NCBI RefSeq assembly: GCF_002008345.1
Contig: NZ_MRAE01000011.1
Span: 1 to 64,000, forward strand
Source of the DNA: Clostridium tepidum
Lineage (GTDB): Bacteria; Bacillota; Clostridia; Clostridiales; Clostridiaceae
Reading direction: 5' to 3'
DNA: 64,000 nt
The notes under the pieces are model-generated. The model had not been told where the DNA came from. It searched no databases and worked only from the letters and a program-made list of their open reading frames with translations. Numbering within the stretch: the first letter of the stretch is position 1; each line of letters starts with the position of its first letter. Both the position numbers and the translations under genes were made by a program. Of this stretch, positions 32,670 to 42,067 are shown in pieces.

Positions 32670-33464
32670 TTATTCCCTTATACTACTAAAAAAATCTTTA
32701 GGATTTTTATTTTCTCCCATATAAATTACTTCAAAATGGATATGAGGTCCTGTGCTTTTCCCAGTATTACCACTTTCAGCTATAGTTTTGCCCTTTTTTA
32801 TTTTTTCTCCTTTTTTTACCTTTATTTTGTTTAAATGAGCGTATTTAGTTTCTATACCTTGTCCATGATCTAGGATTATATACTTCCCCAATTCTTTATC
32901 TTCTCCACATTCCTTTACTGTTCCATTAAAGCTTGATAATACTTCTGTATTTTCCTTAGCATCTATATCTATTCCTTTATGAAAAACTTTTTTCTTACTT
33001 ACAGGATCTTCTCTTTCCCCATATGATGAGGTTATTTTACCACTTGCAGGCAATATAAAATCGTTACTTATTATTTCCTCTACAGTCTTTTCACCTGTAA
33101 CTTTTGATTTAAAAGTATCTATATGTTTCAAAAATTTATCTTCTAAAAAGTTCACATCTAAATCTTTAGCTTTATTAATTACTTTTTTATAATCATAATT
33201 TTCATTTACTATTTTTTTAGAATAATTATAAACCATCTGAGTTTTAGGATTAGAAAAAGCTTTTATACCCAAAACAAATATTAACAATAGGAGTACTCCT
33301 ACTAAATCTCTAATAATACGCTTTTGAAAAAAACTACCATTAAAATTTCCTCTCTTATTATTACTTCCTCCACATATATAATTATTATTTCTTAAGTTAG
33401 TATTTTTTCTATTTTTTAATGAATTATAATATTCTTCATATTGAGAATTATACAAACTAATCAC
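32670..33464 (-). CDS. Membrane-anchored M23 family peptidase (SpoIVFA-like position)
   Basis: 264 residues: basic N terminus, one membrane span (LVGVLLLLIFVLGIKAF, about residues 54-70), linker, and a C-terminal LytM domain with ITSSYGEREDPVSKKK, FHKGIDID and GPHIHFEV, so all zinc ligands look present. It may act on peptidoglycan, or hold SpoIVFB in check as SpoIVFA does; SpoIVFA proteins also have an M23-like fold. The 55-base spacing to spoIVFB supports joint sporulation function. Confidence 0.82.
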   Translation of the reverse strand: MISLYNSQYEEYYNSLKNRKNTNLRNNNYICGGSNNKRGNFNGSFFQKRIIRDLVGVLLLLIFVLGIKAFSNPKTQMVYNYSKKIVNENYDYKKVINKAKDLDVNFLEDKFLKHIDTFKSKVTGEKTVEEIISNDFILPASGKITSSYGEREDPVSKKKVFHKGIDIDAKENTEVLSSFNGTVKECGEDKELGKYIILDHGQGIETKYAHLNKIKVKKGEKIKKGKTIAESGNTGKSTGPHIHFEVIYMGENKNPKDFFSSIRE

Positions 33465-33685
33465 TCCTATAATACTTTTATATTCTTATTTATATTGAAT
33501 TATATACATATTTATTACTTTAAAAATTTTATAAGATGAATAAGTACTATAACATTCTACCTTTCACTGCATATGCATTCTATACAATTTAGTTATGGCA
33601 AAAAATTCCTATAAATCAAAAAAACTTTGTTTATGTAAACAAAAATTATTAATTTTTTGTCCATGCTGTTCATATTAAAAACAAA

Positions 33686-33719
33686 AGGCTATTGACAAAA
33701 TATGTTTATCAACAGCCTA
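33686..33719 (-). terminator. Terminator of the collagen-like gene
   Basis: On the minus strand AGGCTGTTGA pairs with TCAATAGCCT and is followed by TTTGTTTTT. Confidence 0.7.
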
Positions 33720-33755
33720 ATTATAAGTTAAAGTTGATGGGTACTTGTTAAAGAT

Positions 33756-35222
33756 TTATGCAATTCTAAAAATAACAAGTTGGACCACATCAGGATCTGA
33801 TAAATTATTTATACTTCCAGATATAGTTATATCTCCAGATGATTTATTTACTATACTAACCTCATCACCAGCTGTTAGTTCAAATATTCCTCCACCACTT
33901 ACTTGTTGAGTTTGAATACTAGTATTATCAATTCCAGCAGTATTACCACCTGTTATAAGATTATTGATTTTTATCCCAAATCCACCAGAACTACCTGCGT
34001 CTATTGCTACTGCATACCAGATAAAATATATCCCCGTAGTTCCTATTGTAATAACATCTCCAGATATTGTAATATCGCTAGAAATTTCACGAGTTACTGT
34101 TAAAGGTGCATTGGCTCCGGTAGCTACAGTCTGAGTAGAAGTAGAATCATGTGTGGCATTTATATAAGAACTTGAAAGTGCAGGGCCAGTTACTCCTTGT
34201 AATCCTGTTGGACCGGTTACTCCTTGTGGACCGGTTGCTCCTGTTACTCCTTGTGGACCGGTTGCTCCTGTTACTCCTTGTGGGCCAGTTGCGCCGGTTA
34301 CTCCTTGTGGACCGGTTGCTCCTGTTACTCCTTGTGGACCGGTTGCTCCTGTTACTCCTTGTGGACCGGTTGCTCCTGTTACTCCTTGTGGACCGGTTGC
34401 TCCTGTTACTCCTTGTGGACCGGTTGCTCCTGTTACTCCTTGTGGACCGGTTGCTCCTGTTACTCCTTGTGGACCGGTTGCTCCTGTTACTCCTTGTGGG
34501 CCAGTTGCGCCGGTTACTCCTTGTAGACCGGTTGCTCCTGTTACTCCTTGTGGACCAGTTGAACCAGTCACTCCTTGTGGACCTGTAGCACCAGTTATTC
34601 CTTGTGGGCCAGTTGCTCCTGTTACTCCTTGTGGACCGGTTGCTCCTGTTACTCCTTGTGGGCCAGTTGCTCCTGTTACTCCTTGTGGACCAGTTGAACC
34701 AGTCACTCCTTGTGGACCTGTAGCACCAGTTATTCCTTGTGGGCCAGTTGCTCCTGTTACTCCTTGTGGACCGGTTGCTCCTGTTACTCCTTGTGGACCA
34801 GTTGAACCAGTCACTCCTTGTGGACCTGTAGCACCAGTTATTCCTTGTGGGCCAGTTGCTCCTGTTACTCCTTGTGGACCGGTTGCTCCTGTTACTCCTT
34901 GTGGACCAGTTGAACCAATCACTCCTTGTGGACCTGTAGCACCAGTTATTCCTTGTGGGCCAGTTGCTCCTGTTACTCCTTGTGGACCGGTTACTCCTGT
35001 TACTCCTTGTGGGCCAGTTGCTCCTGTTACTCCTTGTGGACCAGTTGAACCAGTCACTCCTTGTGGACCGGTTGCTCCAGTTATTCCTTGTGGGCCAGTT
35101 GCTCCTGTTACTCCTTGTGGACCGGTTGCTCCTGTTACTCCTTGTGGGAAAATACATTTGCAACACTTCCCACATTTCTTACATCCTAATATATATATAA
35201 TTTTATTACACTTACTTTTCAA
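33756..35222 (-). CDS. Collagen-like spore surface glycoprotein (BclA-type)
   Basis: 488 residues. A short cysteine-rich head ([15 protein letters not shown]) leads into more than 100 Gly-X-Y triplets built on GATGPQGVT, with [19 protein letters not shown] variants repeating at a higher order. A C-terminal TNF-like domain (about residues 350-488: [30 protein letters not shown]) is like BclA of the Bacillus exosporium. Such proteins form hair-like filaments on spores and the many GXT threonines can be glycosylated. Length probably varies between strains by repeat recombination. Confidence 0.88.
   Translation of the reverse strand: MKSKCNKIIYILGCKKCGKCCKCIFPQGVTGATGPQGVTGATGPQGITGATGPQGVTGSTGPQGVTGATGPQGVTGVTGPQGVTGATGPQGITGATGPQGVIGSTGPQGVTGATGPQGVTGATGPQGITGATGPQGVTGSTGPQGVTGATGPQGVTGATGPQGITGATGPQGVTGSTGPQGVTGATGPQGVTGATGPQGVTGATGPQGITGATGPQGVTGSTGPQGVTGATGLQGVTGATGPQGVTGATGPQGVTGATGPQGVTGATGPQGVTGATGPQGVTGATGPQGVTGATGPQGVTGATGPQGVTGATGPQGVTGATGPQGVTGATGPQGVTGPTGLQGVTGPALSSSYINATHDSTSTQTVATGANAPLTVTREISSDITISGDVITIGTTGIYFIWYAVAIDAGSSGGFGIKINNLITGGNTAGIDNTSIQTQQVSGGGIFELTAGDEVSIVNKSSGDITISGSINNLSDPDVVQLVIFRIA
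34190..35150. repeat. Collagen-coding tandem repeat DNA
   Basis: Units of 18 bp (CCTTGTGGACCGGTTGCTCC type on the plus strand, 27-36 bp periods) are repeated across the gene. The left half (34,220-34,500) is nearly pure, and the right half shows a longer 108-bp-scale pattern marked by the GAACCAGTCACTCC variant. This indicates recent expansion by slippage or unequal crossing over. Confidence 0.85.
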
Positions 35223-35332
35223 ATCATCACCTTCTAGTTTTAATAAAATAATTTAATTTATTATCTTATTAATTCTTTAATTTTCTGATATTATTCTATA
35301 CTAATATAAAGTATGAATAATTCTGTTTATAT

Positions 35333-35457
35333 GACATTTTAAATATAAATATACTTAATACATAATATGAATAATTTTTTTATTTGACATTTTAAATATA
35401 AATATACTTAATACATAATATGAATAATTTTTTTATTTGATATTTTAAATATACATA
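35333..35457. repeat. 53-bp tandem repeats in the promoter region of the collagen-like gene
   Basis: The 53-bp unit starting GACATTTTAAATATAAATAT occurs at 35333-35385 and 35386-35438 and starts a third partial copy. Each contains TTCATATTATG on the minus strand, close to a sigmaK-like -10 (CATAnnnTA); a better match, CATACTTTA, lies at about 35307-35315 nearer the gene. Late sporulation control is inferred. The rest of the 35,223-35,610 gap shows no gene. Confidence 0.6.
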
Positions 35458-35613
35458 AATCTTATATTTTCCTACCTGTACACTTTCATCACCTCATTTA
35501 AAAATAAACATATAATAAATAATTATTAAAAAATAGTTTTAAAAATCATACAATTATTCCTGTGTTTGATTTAAAAATTTAAAAACATTAAATTCATATT
35601 TCAAATTATAAAA

Positions 35614-35653
35614 AAGACCATCTCAAAAATAATTTTAATTTTGAGATGATCTT
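35614..35653 (-). terminator. Terminator of rodA
   Basis: AAGATCATCTCAAAA pairs with TTTTGAGATGGTCTT on the minus strand and is followed by TTTATAATT. Confidence 0.75.
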
Positions 35654-35660
35654 ATATTTT

Positions 35661-36779
35661 TTAGAAATTTATTTTTTTCCTTCTCATATTTATATTTAAT
35701 ATTAATGCTAAAGCAAAAAAGTTGTTTAATGATGAACTTCCTCCATAACTCATAAAAGGAAGAGTTATTCCTGTAATAGGTACTATACCTATTGTCATTC
35801 CGATATTTTGTAATATTGAAAACATAAAAGAAGAAGTTATACCAATAGTTACCATAGATCCAAATATATCTTTTGAATTTTTTGCAGTTTTTATAAATTT
35901 ATATACTAAAATTCCATAAGCTAATAACAAAATAACAGCTCCAATAAATCCCCATTCCTCTCCTACAACTGAAAAAATAAAATCTGTATGAGCTTCAGGA
36001 ATATATCCTCCTGCTATTTGTGTTCCTTTTAAAAATCCTTTTCCTAAAAAGCCACCTGATCCTATTCCTATCTTGGATTGCACAAGTTGAAGTCCTGTAT
36101 TTAATTCATCTGCTTCTGGATGTAAAAATGAAGTAAGCCTATTTTTCCAATATTGTTGCATTAAAGGAGAATTCCAAATAATAGCCACTAATGCAGTTAC
36201 TCCAACAATACCTCCTGATATTATTTTTTCATCCAATCCTGCCACAAAAAACATACCTAACACAGTAAAAAAGAACACCATAGTCATACCCATATCAGGC
36301 TGAATTACAATTAATATCATAGGTATAATTGCATAAAAAGCTAATGTGAAAAAATTTCTTAAATTATTTATTTCACCTTCCATATCATCCAGCTTCTTGG
36401 CTAATATTAAAATCAATGCTATTTTTGCAAACTCTGAAGGCTGTATTGATACAGGTCCTATCTTCATCCAAGAACTTGCTCCATTAACAGTCTTTTTAAG
36501 AACTGTATCATTTAAAATAAGTAAAAATATAGTAAACCAATAGAATATTTCGGCATAATTTTCAATAATAATATAATCAAATATTAAAACTACATAAATT
36601 ATAACAAGCCCTACAATTAGCCAAATTAATTGTTTTTCTAAGAAATATACGCCATCTTTCATATGTGTAGCACTATATATATTTAAAACACTAAAAATCA
36701 TTATTGCAACAGAAATTATAATCATACCATAGTCTAACTCTTTTAGAAGCTTCTTATTTATAAAAAATTTATCAAACAT
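35661..36779 (-). CDS. rodA: RodA/FtsW/SpoVE family peptidoglycan polymerase
   Basis: 372 residues, about ten membrane spans. The SEDS signatures WLIVGLVIIYVVLIFDY, GASSWMKIGPVSIQPSEFAK, the large loop with HTDFIFSVVGEEWGFIG and the C-terminal GITLPFMSYGGSSSLNNFFA are all present. It polymerises glycan strands for side-wall growth with PBP2 (mrdA, nearby). The ATG at 36779 with GGGGGGATAAA upstream was preferred over a TTG 5 codons earlier. A terminator separates it from minE, so it is transcribed apart. Confidence 0.93.
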   Translation of the reverse strand: MFDKFFINKKLLKELDYGMIIISVAIMIFSVLNIYSATHMKDGVYFLEKQLIWLIVGLVIIYVVLIFDYIIIENYAEIFYWFTIFLLILNDTVLKKTVNGASSWMKIGPVSIQPSEFAKIALILILAKKLDDMEGEINNLRNFFTLAFYAIIPMILIVIQPDMGMTMVFFFTVLGMFFVAGLDEKIISGGIVGVTALVAIIWNSPLMQQYWKNRLTSFLHPEADELNTGLQLVQSKIGIGSGGFLGKGFLKGTQIAGGYIPEAHTDFIFSVVGEEWGFIGAVILLLAYGILVYKFIKTAKNSKDIFGSMVTIGITSSFMFSILQNIGMTIGIVPITGITLPFMSYGGSSSLNNFFALALILNINMRRKKINF

Positions 36780-36822
36780 TTTATCCCCCCTCAATTACAA
36801 ATATGATTATACCACATCAGAC

Positions 36823-36855
36823 GAAAAAAGCTATGTATAAATTTATACATAGCTT
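36823..36855 (-). terminator. Terminator of the min operon
   Basis: AAGCTATGTATAAA pairs perfectly with TTTATACATAGCTT and is followed on the minus strand by TTTTTCG. Confidence 0.85.
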
Positions 36856-36873
36856 AAAAAAAATCTTAATTTT

Positions 36874-37140
36874 TTATTTATTATTTTTTATTTTTTTTAT
36901 TGGTATACTAGCTATTAAAGCTGGGGACATACCTTCTATTTCTTCTATATTACTCATTTTTATATCTACATCATCATCATCTATCTCTATGTATTTTGAT
37001 ATTACTTTCAACATATCTTCTCTTATAGATTCTAGAACTTCTGGAGATATAGAATTCCTATCCTGTATTAATATAAGTTTAAGTCTTTCTTTAGCTACAT
37101 CTTTTGATGATTGTTTTGAAAAAAACTTAAATAAATCCAT
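36874..37140 (-). CDS. minE: Cell division topological specificity factor MinE
   Basis: 88 residues: an N-terminal MinD-binding segment (ERLKLILIQDRNSISPEVLE, about residues 18-37) and the dimerisation domain (DDVDIKMSNIEEIEGMSPAL). MinE drives release of MinD from the membrane and so positions the division septum at midcell. It is the last gene of minC-minD-minE. Confidence 0.93.
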   Translation of the reverse strand: MDLFKFFSKQSSKDVAKERLKLILIQDRNSISPEVLESIREDMLKVISKYIEIDDDDVDIKMSNIEEIEGMSPALIASIPIKKIKNNK

Positions 37141-37153
37141 TATTGTATCACTC

Positions 37154-37951
37154 CTACTTCAATCCAAATAATTTTTTGAAGGATTTAAAAAAGCCTTGTT
37201 CTTTATTTCTTAAATCCATTATAGGAACTTCTTCCCCAGTAATTCTCTTAGCAATATTTCTGAAAGCTTGTCCTGATATAGCTGCATTATCTAAAACTAT
37301 AGGTTCTCCTTTATTTGTAGCTATAGTTATATTTCTATCATCAGGAACTACCCCTATTAATTTTATCGCTAAACTATCGATTATATCTTCAATATCTAGC
37401 ATCTCTCCATTTTGTGTCATTTCATAATTTAATCTATTTACTATAAGTTGATGGTTGTCTATACCCTTAGCATCTAATTTGCCTATAACTCTGTCTGCAT
37501 CTCTTACTGATGTTACTTCTGGATTTACAACGATTAGTGCTCTATCTGCTCCCGCTATAGAACTTTCAAAACCTCTTTCTATCCCTGCAGGACAATCTAA
37601 AATCACATAGTCAAAATCTTGTTTTAAATCATTAACTATTTTAAGCATATCACCTACTTTAACATCTTCCTTATCCCTTGTTTGTGCTGTTGGTAAAAGA
37701 TATAAACTATTTAATCTTTTATCCTTTATTAAAGCTTGTTTTAACTTACATCTTTCTTCTATTACATCCAATAGTGTAAATACTATTCTATTTTCAAGTC
37801 CCATTAAAACATCAAGATTTCTTAATCCAGTATCTCCATCTATAACAACTACTTTTTTATCCATGGCAGCTAAGGCTGTAGATATATTAGCTGATGTGGT
37901 TGTTTTTCCTACTCCACCTTTACCAGAGGTAACAACTATCACTTCTCCCAT
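37154..37951 (-). CDS. minD: Septum-site determining ATPase MinD
   Basis: 265 residues. The deviant Walker A motif GKGGVGKTTTSANI starts at residue 10, followed by VVIDGDTGLRNLDVLMG and DYVILDCPAG. The C-terminal amphipathic helix FFKSFKKLFGLK is the membrane-targeting sequence. MinD recruits MinC to the membrane and is displaced by MinE. It lies 13 bases upstream of minE. Confidence 0.97.
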   Translation of the reverse strand: MGEVIVVTSGKGGVGKTTTSANISTALAAMDKKVVVIDGDTGLRNLDVLMGLENRIVFTLLDVIEERCKLKQALIKDKRLNSLYLLPTAQTRDKEDVKVGDMLKIVNDLKQDFDYVILDCPAGIERGFESSIAGADRALIVVNPEVTSVRDADRVIGKLDAKGIDNHQLIVNRLNYEMTQNGEMLDIEDIIDSLAIKLIGVVPDDRNITIATNKGEPIVLDNAAISGQAFRNIAKRITGEEVPIMDLRNKEQGFFKSFKKLFGLK

Positions 37952-37968
37952 TTTTTGTCCTCCTTAAA

Positions 37969-38598
37969 TTATATAAATTTATCCGGTAGATATGGTTCTA
38001 CCACTATTATATTTGATTTTATCTTTGCAACTTCTGGATATTGAGGTTTTATATTGTCTTCTGGCGACCTAGTCATAACATTTGCTATTTGTAGTATAGA
38101 GGGTTGTAAATAAAATGCCGCAACCACAGCTTTATGATTTCCTGTAACCCCGGCATGAACATGCCCCCTTAAAGCTCCTAACACTATTACATTGCCTGCT
38201 GCATATATTTCTGCTCCAGAATTGACATCCCCAATTATAACCAAATTTCCATTATAGCGTACTATTTGTCCTCCTCTTACAGTTCTTCTTATAAATTTTG
38301 TTCTGCCTTCGTATATGCCACTAAAAGGTTTATTGGATTTATCTTCCTTATCCTCAAATATACAGTCTTTTATCATAAATTCTTCAAAAAGAACATCTTT
38401 AAGTCTTCTTAAATTTTTTTCGTTTATAAGTTTTAATTCTGTAGATATTTTTAAGGTAGATCCCTTATAAAATTGTTTTCCATGAGATAATTTTTCTATC
38501 AATGAATTAATCATATCATTAAAATCTCTAAATTTATTCATATTAATTATTACAACAAGACCTTCTTTGTTACCTTTTATTACTATATTGTCTTCCAA
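37969..38598 (-). CDS. minC: Septum-site determining protein MinC
   Basis: 209 residues. The N-terminal FtsZ-inhibiting domain ([18 protein letters not shown]) and the C-terminal beta-helix domain ([27 protein letters not shown]-like [20 protein letters not shown]) are complete. I chose the TTG at 38598, which lies 8 bases after GGAGG; the frame is open 5 codons further, but that start overlaps the ribosome binding site. It blocks FtsZ assembly away from midcell. Confidence 0.93.
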   Translation of the reverse strand: MEDNIVIKGNKEGLVVIINMNKFRDFNDMINSLIEKLSHGKQFYKGSTLKISTELKLINEKNLRRLKDVLFEEFMIKDCIFEDKEDKSNKPFSGIYEGRTKFIRRTVRGGQIVRYNGNLVIIGDVNSGAEIYAAGNVIVLGALRGHVHAGVTGNHKAVVAAFYLQPSILQIANVMTRSPEDNIKPQYPEVAKIKSNIIVVEPYLPDKFI

Positions 38599-38714
38599 AA
38601 TAAAAACCTCCAAAGTAGCTATAAAAACACTATCTTAATTTATATTTCCACATTTTTTTATTAATTCCTTCTGTTTATTATACTTTTATTTATTTAATAT
38701 TTTCCATTTTAAAA

Positions 38715-38757
38715 TATCCACACTATGTATTATATAAAATAATTTATAGTGTGGATA
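38715..38757 (-). terminator. Terminator of the mre-mrdA transcript
   Basis: TATCCACACTAT pairs with ATAGTGTGGATA on the minus strand over a 19-base loop and is followed by TTTTAAAAT. Confidence 0.65.
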
Positions 38758-38771
38758 TACTTTACATTTAT

Positions 38772-41546
38772 TTATCTGTTATTTGTATCTTTATTTTCTA
38801 TATCTTTTTCATCATCTCCAGTAGAATCTGAATTCTTAGTATTCTCCTTTTGCCCTGAATTTGATGCTTTGGCTTCATCTGGTTTATCTTTATTAAGTTC
38901 TTTTTTAAAATAAGCTTCGTACATAGCTCTTGCTACAGGTGCAACATATCCTCCGTGTCCACCATCAAAGACAATAACACATACTGCTATTTTAGGCTTA
39001 TCTACTGGTGCAAATCCTATATACACACCATAAGATGTTCTTCCATAAGCATCTTGATTATTGCTAAAAGTAGCTGATCCTGTTTTACCTGCTGTTGATA
39101 TAGGGAAATCCTTAAACACTGCTGCTGCGGTACCATCTGCTCCCTCGTTAACTCGTGCCATTCCTTGTCTTACAGCTGCTAAATTTTCTTTACTTACATT
39201 AGTCTTTTCAACTATTTCTGGTTTAATTGTCTCTACTACAGTGCCATCTGCATCTTTTATTTCTTTTACTAAATGCAATTTATATCTATCTCCACCATTA
39301 GCTATAGTACTAACAAAATTCACCAATTGTAATGGAGTAAAATTACTTATACCTTGACCTATAGACGCATTGTACATATTAGCACCTACACCTAACTGGA
39401 AATGAGCATCTGATATTGTTATATAGTATATAACATCTACAATTCTTTTTATTTCATCTTTGCTTATATTTTTACCTTTATAAGTTGGATCCTCATTAAT
39501 TAAATCTGTAATCATTTTTGCATAATTATCAGAGTTAAACTTTTTAGTTCCTTCTTTTATAGAATCTTGTATAGAATTTTTAATTTGTTTTTTTAACTCT
39601 TTAACCTTATCTGAATCCTTTTCGCTATCATATAAATTTATAGTTGGAAATTTATTTCCCCTAGCATCTACTCCTGCTTTTAAAGTAGACATAGTTTGCC
39701 ACAAGTACTGAGTTGCATAAACATTAGATAATGTATAAGTATTAAATACTTGACCAAACTTTTCAGGAATTTCTATTCCTGTAGAAGCTTTTTCATTTGA
39801 ATTTGGTGGTACACCTAATCCAAATTTCCAAGCATACTTTGCAAGAATGTCATCCCCAAAACTCTCTCTTAATAATTTACCTACTGTCATAAAATAAGGG
39901 TTACTAGAAACTTCTAATCCTCTATATAAATCAACAGCACCATATCCACCTGCCGCAAATTTCTTTACAAAATTCTTTCCATCATCAAAAACACCTATAT
40001 CATTTATAGAATATCCTGGAGTTATAACCCCTGATTCTAATCCTGCAATAGCTGTCATAGCTTTAAATGTAGATCCTGGAGGTACTACAGACATGGTAGC
40101 ATAGTTATAAAAAGGTTTGGGATATATATCATATAAATCTTGCCTAATGGTTTTATTATTCTTTATGCTTTTATCTAAAGGAAATAATTTTTCTAAGACT
40201 TCATCTAAAGTGTTTCCCGGATAATAACTCATTAGTCCTTTATTAAGAATATACTGTTTCCCAAATTCAGTTAAATCCGGATTAAAATATTTTTTATAAA
40301 GATCTGATGTTAATAGCCCTGGTGATGCAAATAAATTAGGATCAAAACCTGGCCTACTTGCCAAAGCTAAAATTTCTCCTGTATTTACATCCACTGCTAC
40401 CGCTGCTCCTCTTGTAGCGTTAGTTGTATTAACATCGCCCTGTACTCCTTTATGTTGAAGGTCATTCATTACAGAATCCAAAGAATCTTCAGCAGCCTTT
40501 TGTATATTTTTATCTATAGTAAGTTGTATATCTTGACCAGGATAAGGTTCTCTTCTTCCTAATTCTTCTATAACTCTTCCTGTCTTATTAAGTTTAACAA
40601 TTCTTCCACCTTTAGATCCCTTAAGTCTTTCTTCAAAAACTCCCTCTATTCCATTTATACCTATATAATCAGAGCTTGGATCATATCCTTTTTCTTTATA
40701 TTTATCATTATCACCGCTTATTTTAGATATATAACCTAATACAGCTGACCCTACTTCTCCATAAGGATAATATCTTATAGGCTGAGTACTTACATCTATA
40801 CCTGGTAGATCATTTAATTTTTGTAGGAATATAAAGGCTGTTTCTTTTTTTATATTACTTGCTACATCAACAGATTTATATCCTGAAAAGCTCTGCATTT
40901 TTGATGCATCTTTTACTATCATGAATCTTCTTTGCTGTTCTAAGGAATATTTCTTTGTATCTATTTTATATTGCTCTAACAAATATTTAAAAATTTCTTC
41001 TGGAGTTATTTTTAATAACTCTTCATCTATTTTAGCTTTATCTTCTTTTGTTAATTCTTCTTTTTCTTTTTTATTTTTACCTGAAAATAATTTTTTTGTA
41101 ACTACCTCATCTAATCCTCTATCTTTTTTAAATCTTATTTCTGCTGCTCTTTTTCCCTCAGCTGTACTAGCTTTAAACTCAAATCTATAAGGATTAATTT
41201 TAAGTTCAAAATCATCTGTTTGTTTTTCGTTATATTGGTCTAATATACTAAATACTTTCTCCATAGTAGAAAAAAAGCTTTTCTTATTTTCGTCCGTTTC
41301 ATTATATATAAGCATATAATTTTGCTTATTAGTAGCCAATACTACATTATTTCTATCTGTTATATTTCCTCTTGGAGCAGCCTCTGGAATTTCTCTTATG
41401 GATCTATTATTTGCTTTTTCTTTGTATTCTTCTGAATTCATAAGTTGCAAATAAACAAGTCTAGATATAATAGCCGTAATTATAAATATCATTACTAACA
41501 TAAGGCCACCAAATCTAGTAAATTTTTTATCTTTGTTTATCTTCAT
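38772..41546 (-). CDS. mrdA: Penicillin-binding protein 2 (class B transpeptidase)
   Basis: 924 residues, well above the 600-700 usual for PBP2. One N-terminal membrane span (GLMLVMIFIITAIISRLVYL), a pedestal domain with a lysine/glutamate-rich insert (about 130-215), and the transpeptidase domain with SxxK in PPGSTFKAMTA, SSNPYFMTVGK, and KTG in STAGKTGSATFS. A second insert (about 645-720, EKDSDKVKELKKQIKNSIQD) lies inside the catalytic domain. The C-terminal tail is low-complexity and charged. It works with RodA in side-wall synthesis and ends the mreBCD-mrdA cluster. Confidence 0.93.
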   Translation of the reverse strand: MKINKDKKFTRFGGLMLVMIFIITAIISRLVYLQLMNSEEYKEKANNRSIREIPEAAPRGNITDRNNVVLATNKQNYMLIYNETDENKKSFFSTMEKVFSILDQYNEKQTDDFELKINPYRFEFKASTAEGKRAAEIRFKKDRGLDEVVTKKLFSGKNKKEKEELTKEDKAKIDEELLKITPEEIFKYLLEQYKIDTKKYSLEQQRRFMIVKDASKMQSFSGYKSVDVASNIKKETAFIFLQKLNDLPGIDVSTQPIRYYPYGEVGSAVLGYISKISGDNDKYKEKGYDPSSDYIGINGIEGVFEERLKGSKGGRIVKLNKTGRVIEELGRREPYPGQDIQLTIDKNIQKAAEDSLDSVMNDLQHKGVQGDVNTTNATRGAAVAVDVNTGEILALASRPGFDPNLFASPGLLTSDLYKKYFNPDLTEFGKQYILNKGLMSYYPGNTLDEVLEKLFPLDKSIKNNKTIRQDLYDIYPKPFYNYATMSVVPPGSTFKAMTAIAGLESGVITPGYSINDIGVFDDGKNFVKKFAAGGYGAVDLYRGLEVSSNPYFMTVGKLLRESFGDDILAKYAWKFGLGVPPNSNEKASTGIEIPEKFGQVFNTYTLSNVYATQYLWQTMSTLKAGVDARGNKFPTINLYDSEKDSDKVKELKKQIKNSIQDSIKEGTKKFNSDNYAKMITDLINEDPTYKGKNISKDEIKRIVDVIYYITISDAHFQLGVGANMYNASIGQGISNFTPLQLVNFVSTIANGGDRYKLHLVKEIKDADGTVVETIKPEIVEKTNVSKENLAAVRQGMARVNEGADGTAAAVFKDFPISTAGKTGSATFSNNQDAYGRTSYGVYIGFAPVDKPKIAVCVIVFDGGHGGYVAPVARAMYEAYFKKELNKDKPDEAKASNSGQKENTKNSDSTGDDEKDIENKDTNNR

Positions 41547-41565
41547 TGACTAAATCACCATTCCT

Positions 41566-42057
41566 TTAAAATTCCCACTTTCTATCCATATGTCTTTTTT
41601 CACATAGATTATATACTAATTTATAAACTATAATCGTTATTATCCCATTGTAAATACTATTAAATGCTATTAAATTATAACTAATATTCATCTTTAAAAA
41701 GTAGGCTATAATCCATATGAACGCTCCTTTAAATATACTTAGTAAAAAAGAAGATATCACTGGTATTAATATTTTGCTTCTTATTATATTCAACCCTATT
41801 TCAGCTGCTATTAAGCAAACAAACATATTTATCAAAGAATTTATACCAAATACATTAGTAAAATATAAATCTTGAAGAATCCCTGCAAAAACACCAACCC
41901 AAATAGCTTCCCATTTATCCTTTATTATAGAGTAACTTACTATAAAAACAAACAAAAAGCTAGGATAAACACCTTTTATTGCTATAAATGGTATTAAGGA
42001 ATTATCTAATATAGCAAATAATATTAAAATAGCTCCCAATATTAATTTTTTTTTCAT
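41566..42057 (-). CDS. mreD: Rod shape-determining protein MreD
   Basis: 163 residues, about five membrane spans (LILGAILILFAILDNSLIPF, LINMFVCLIAAEIGLNII). It is the small membrane partner in the MreBCD elongation complex. I chose the ATG at 42057 with AAGGTG 6 bases upstream; two in-frame start codons lie just before it. It lies between mreC and mrdA. Confidence 0.9.
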   Translation of the reverse strand: MKKKLILGAILILFAILDNSLIPFIAIKGVYPSFLFVFIVSYSIIKDKWEAIWVGVFAGILQDLYFTNVFGINSLINMFVCLIAAEIGLNIIRSKILIPVISSFLLSIFKGAFIWIIAYFLKMNISYNLIAFNSIYNGIITIIVYKLVYNLCEKRHMDRKWEF

Positions 42058-42067
42058 ATGCATCACC

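Noticed and set aside
34147-35200. Several long ORFs in other frames across the collagen-like gene
   Set aside because: They are shadows created by the repeat with no stop in several frames; only the 33756-35222 frame has a head and a folded C-terminal domain.
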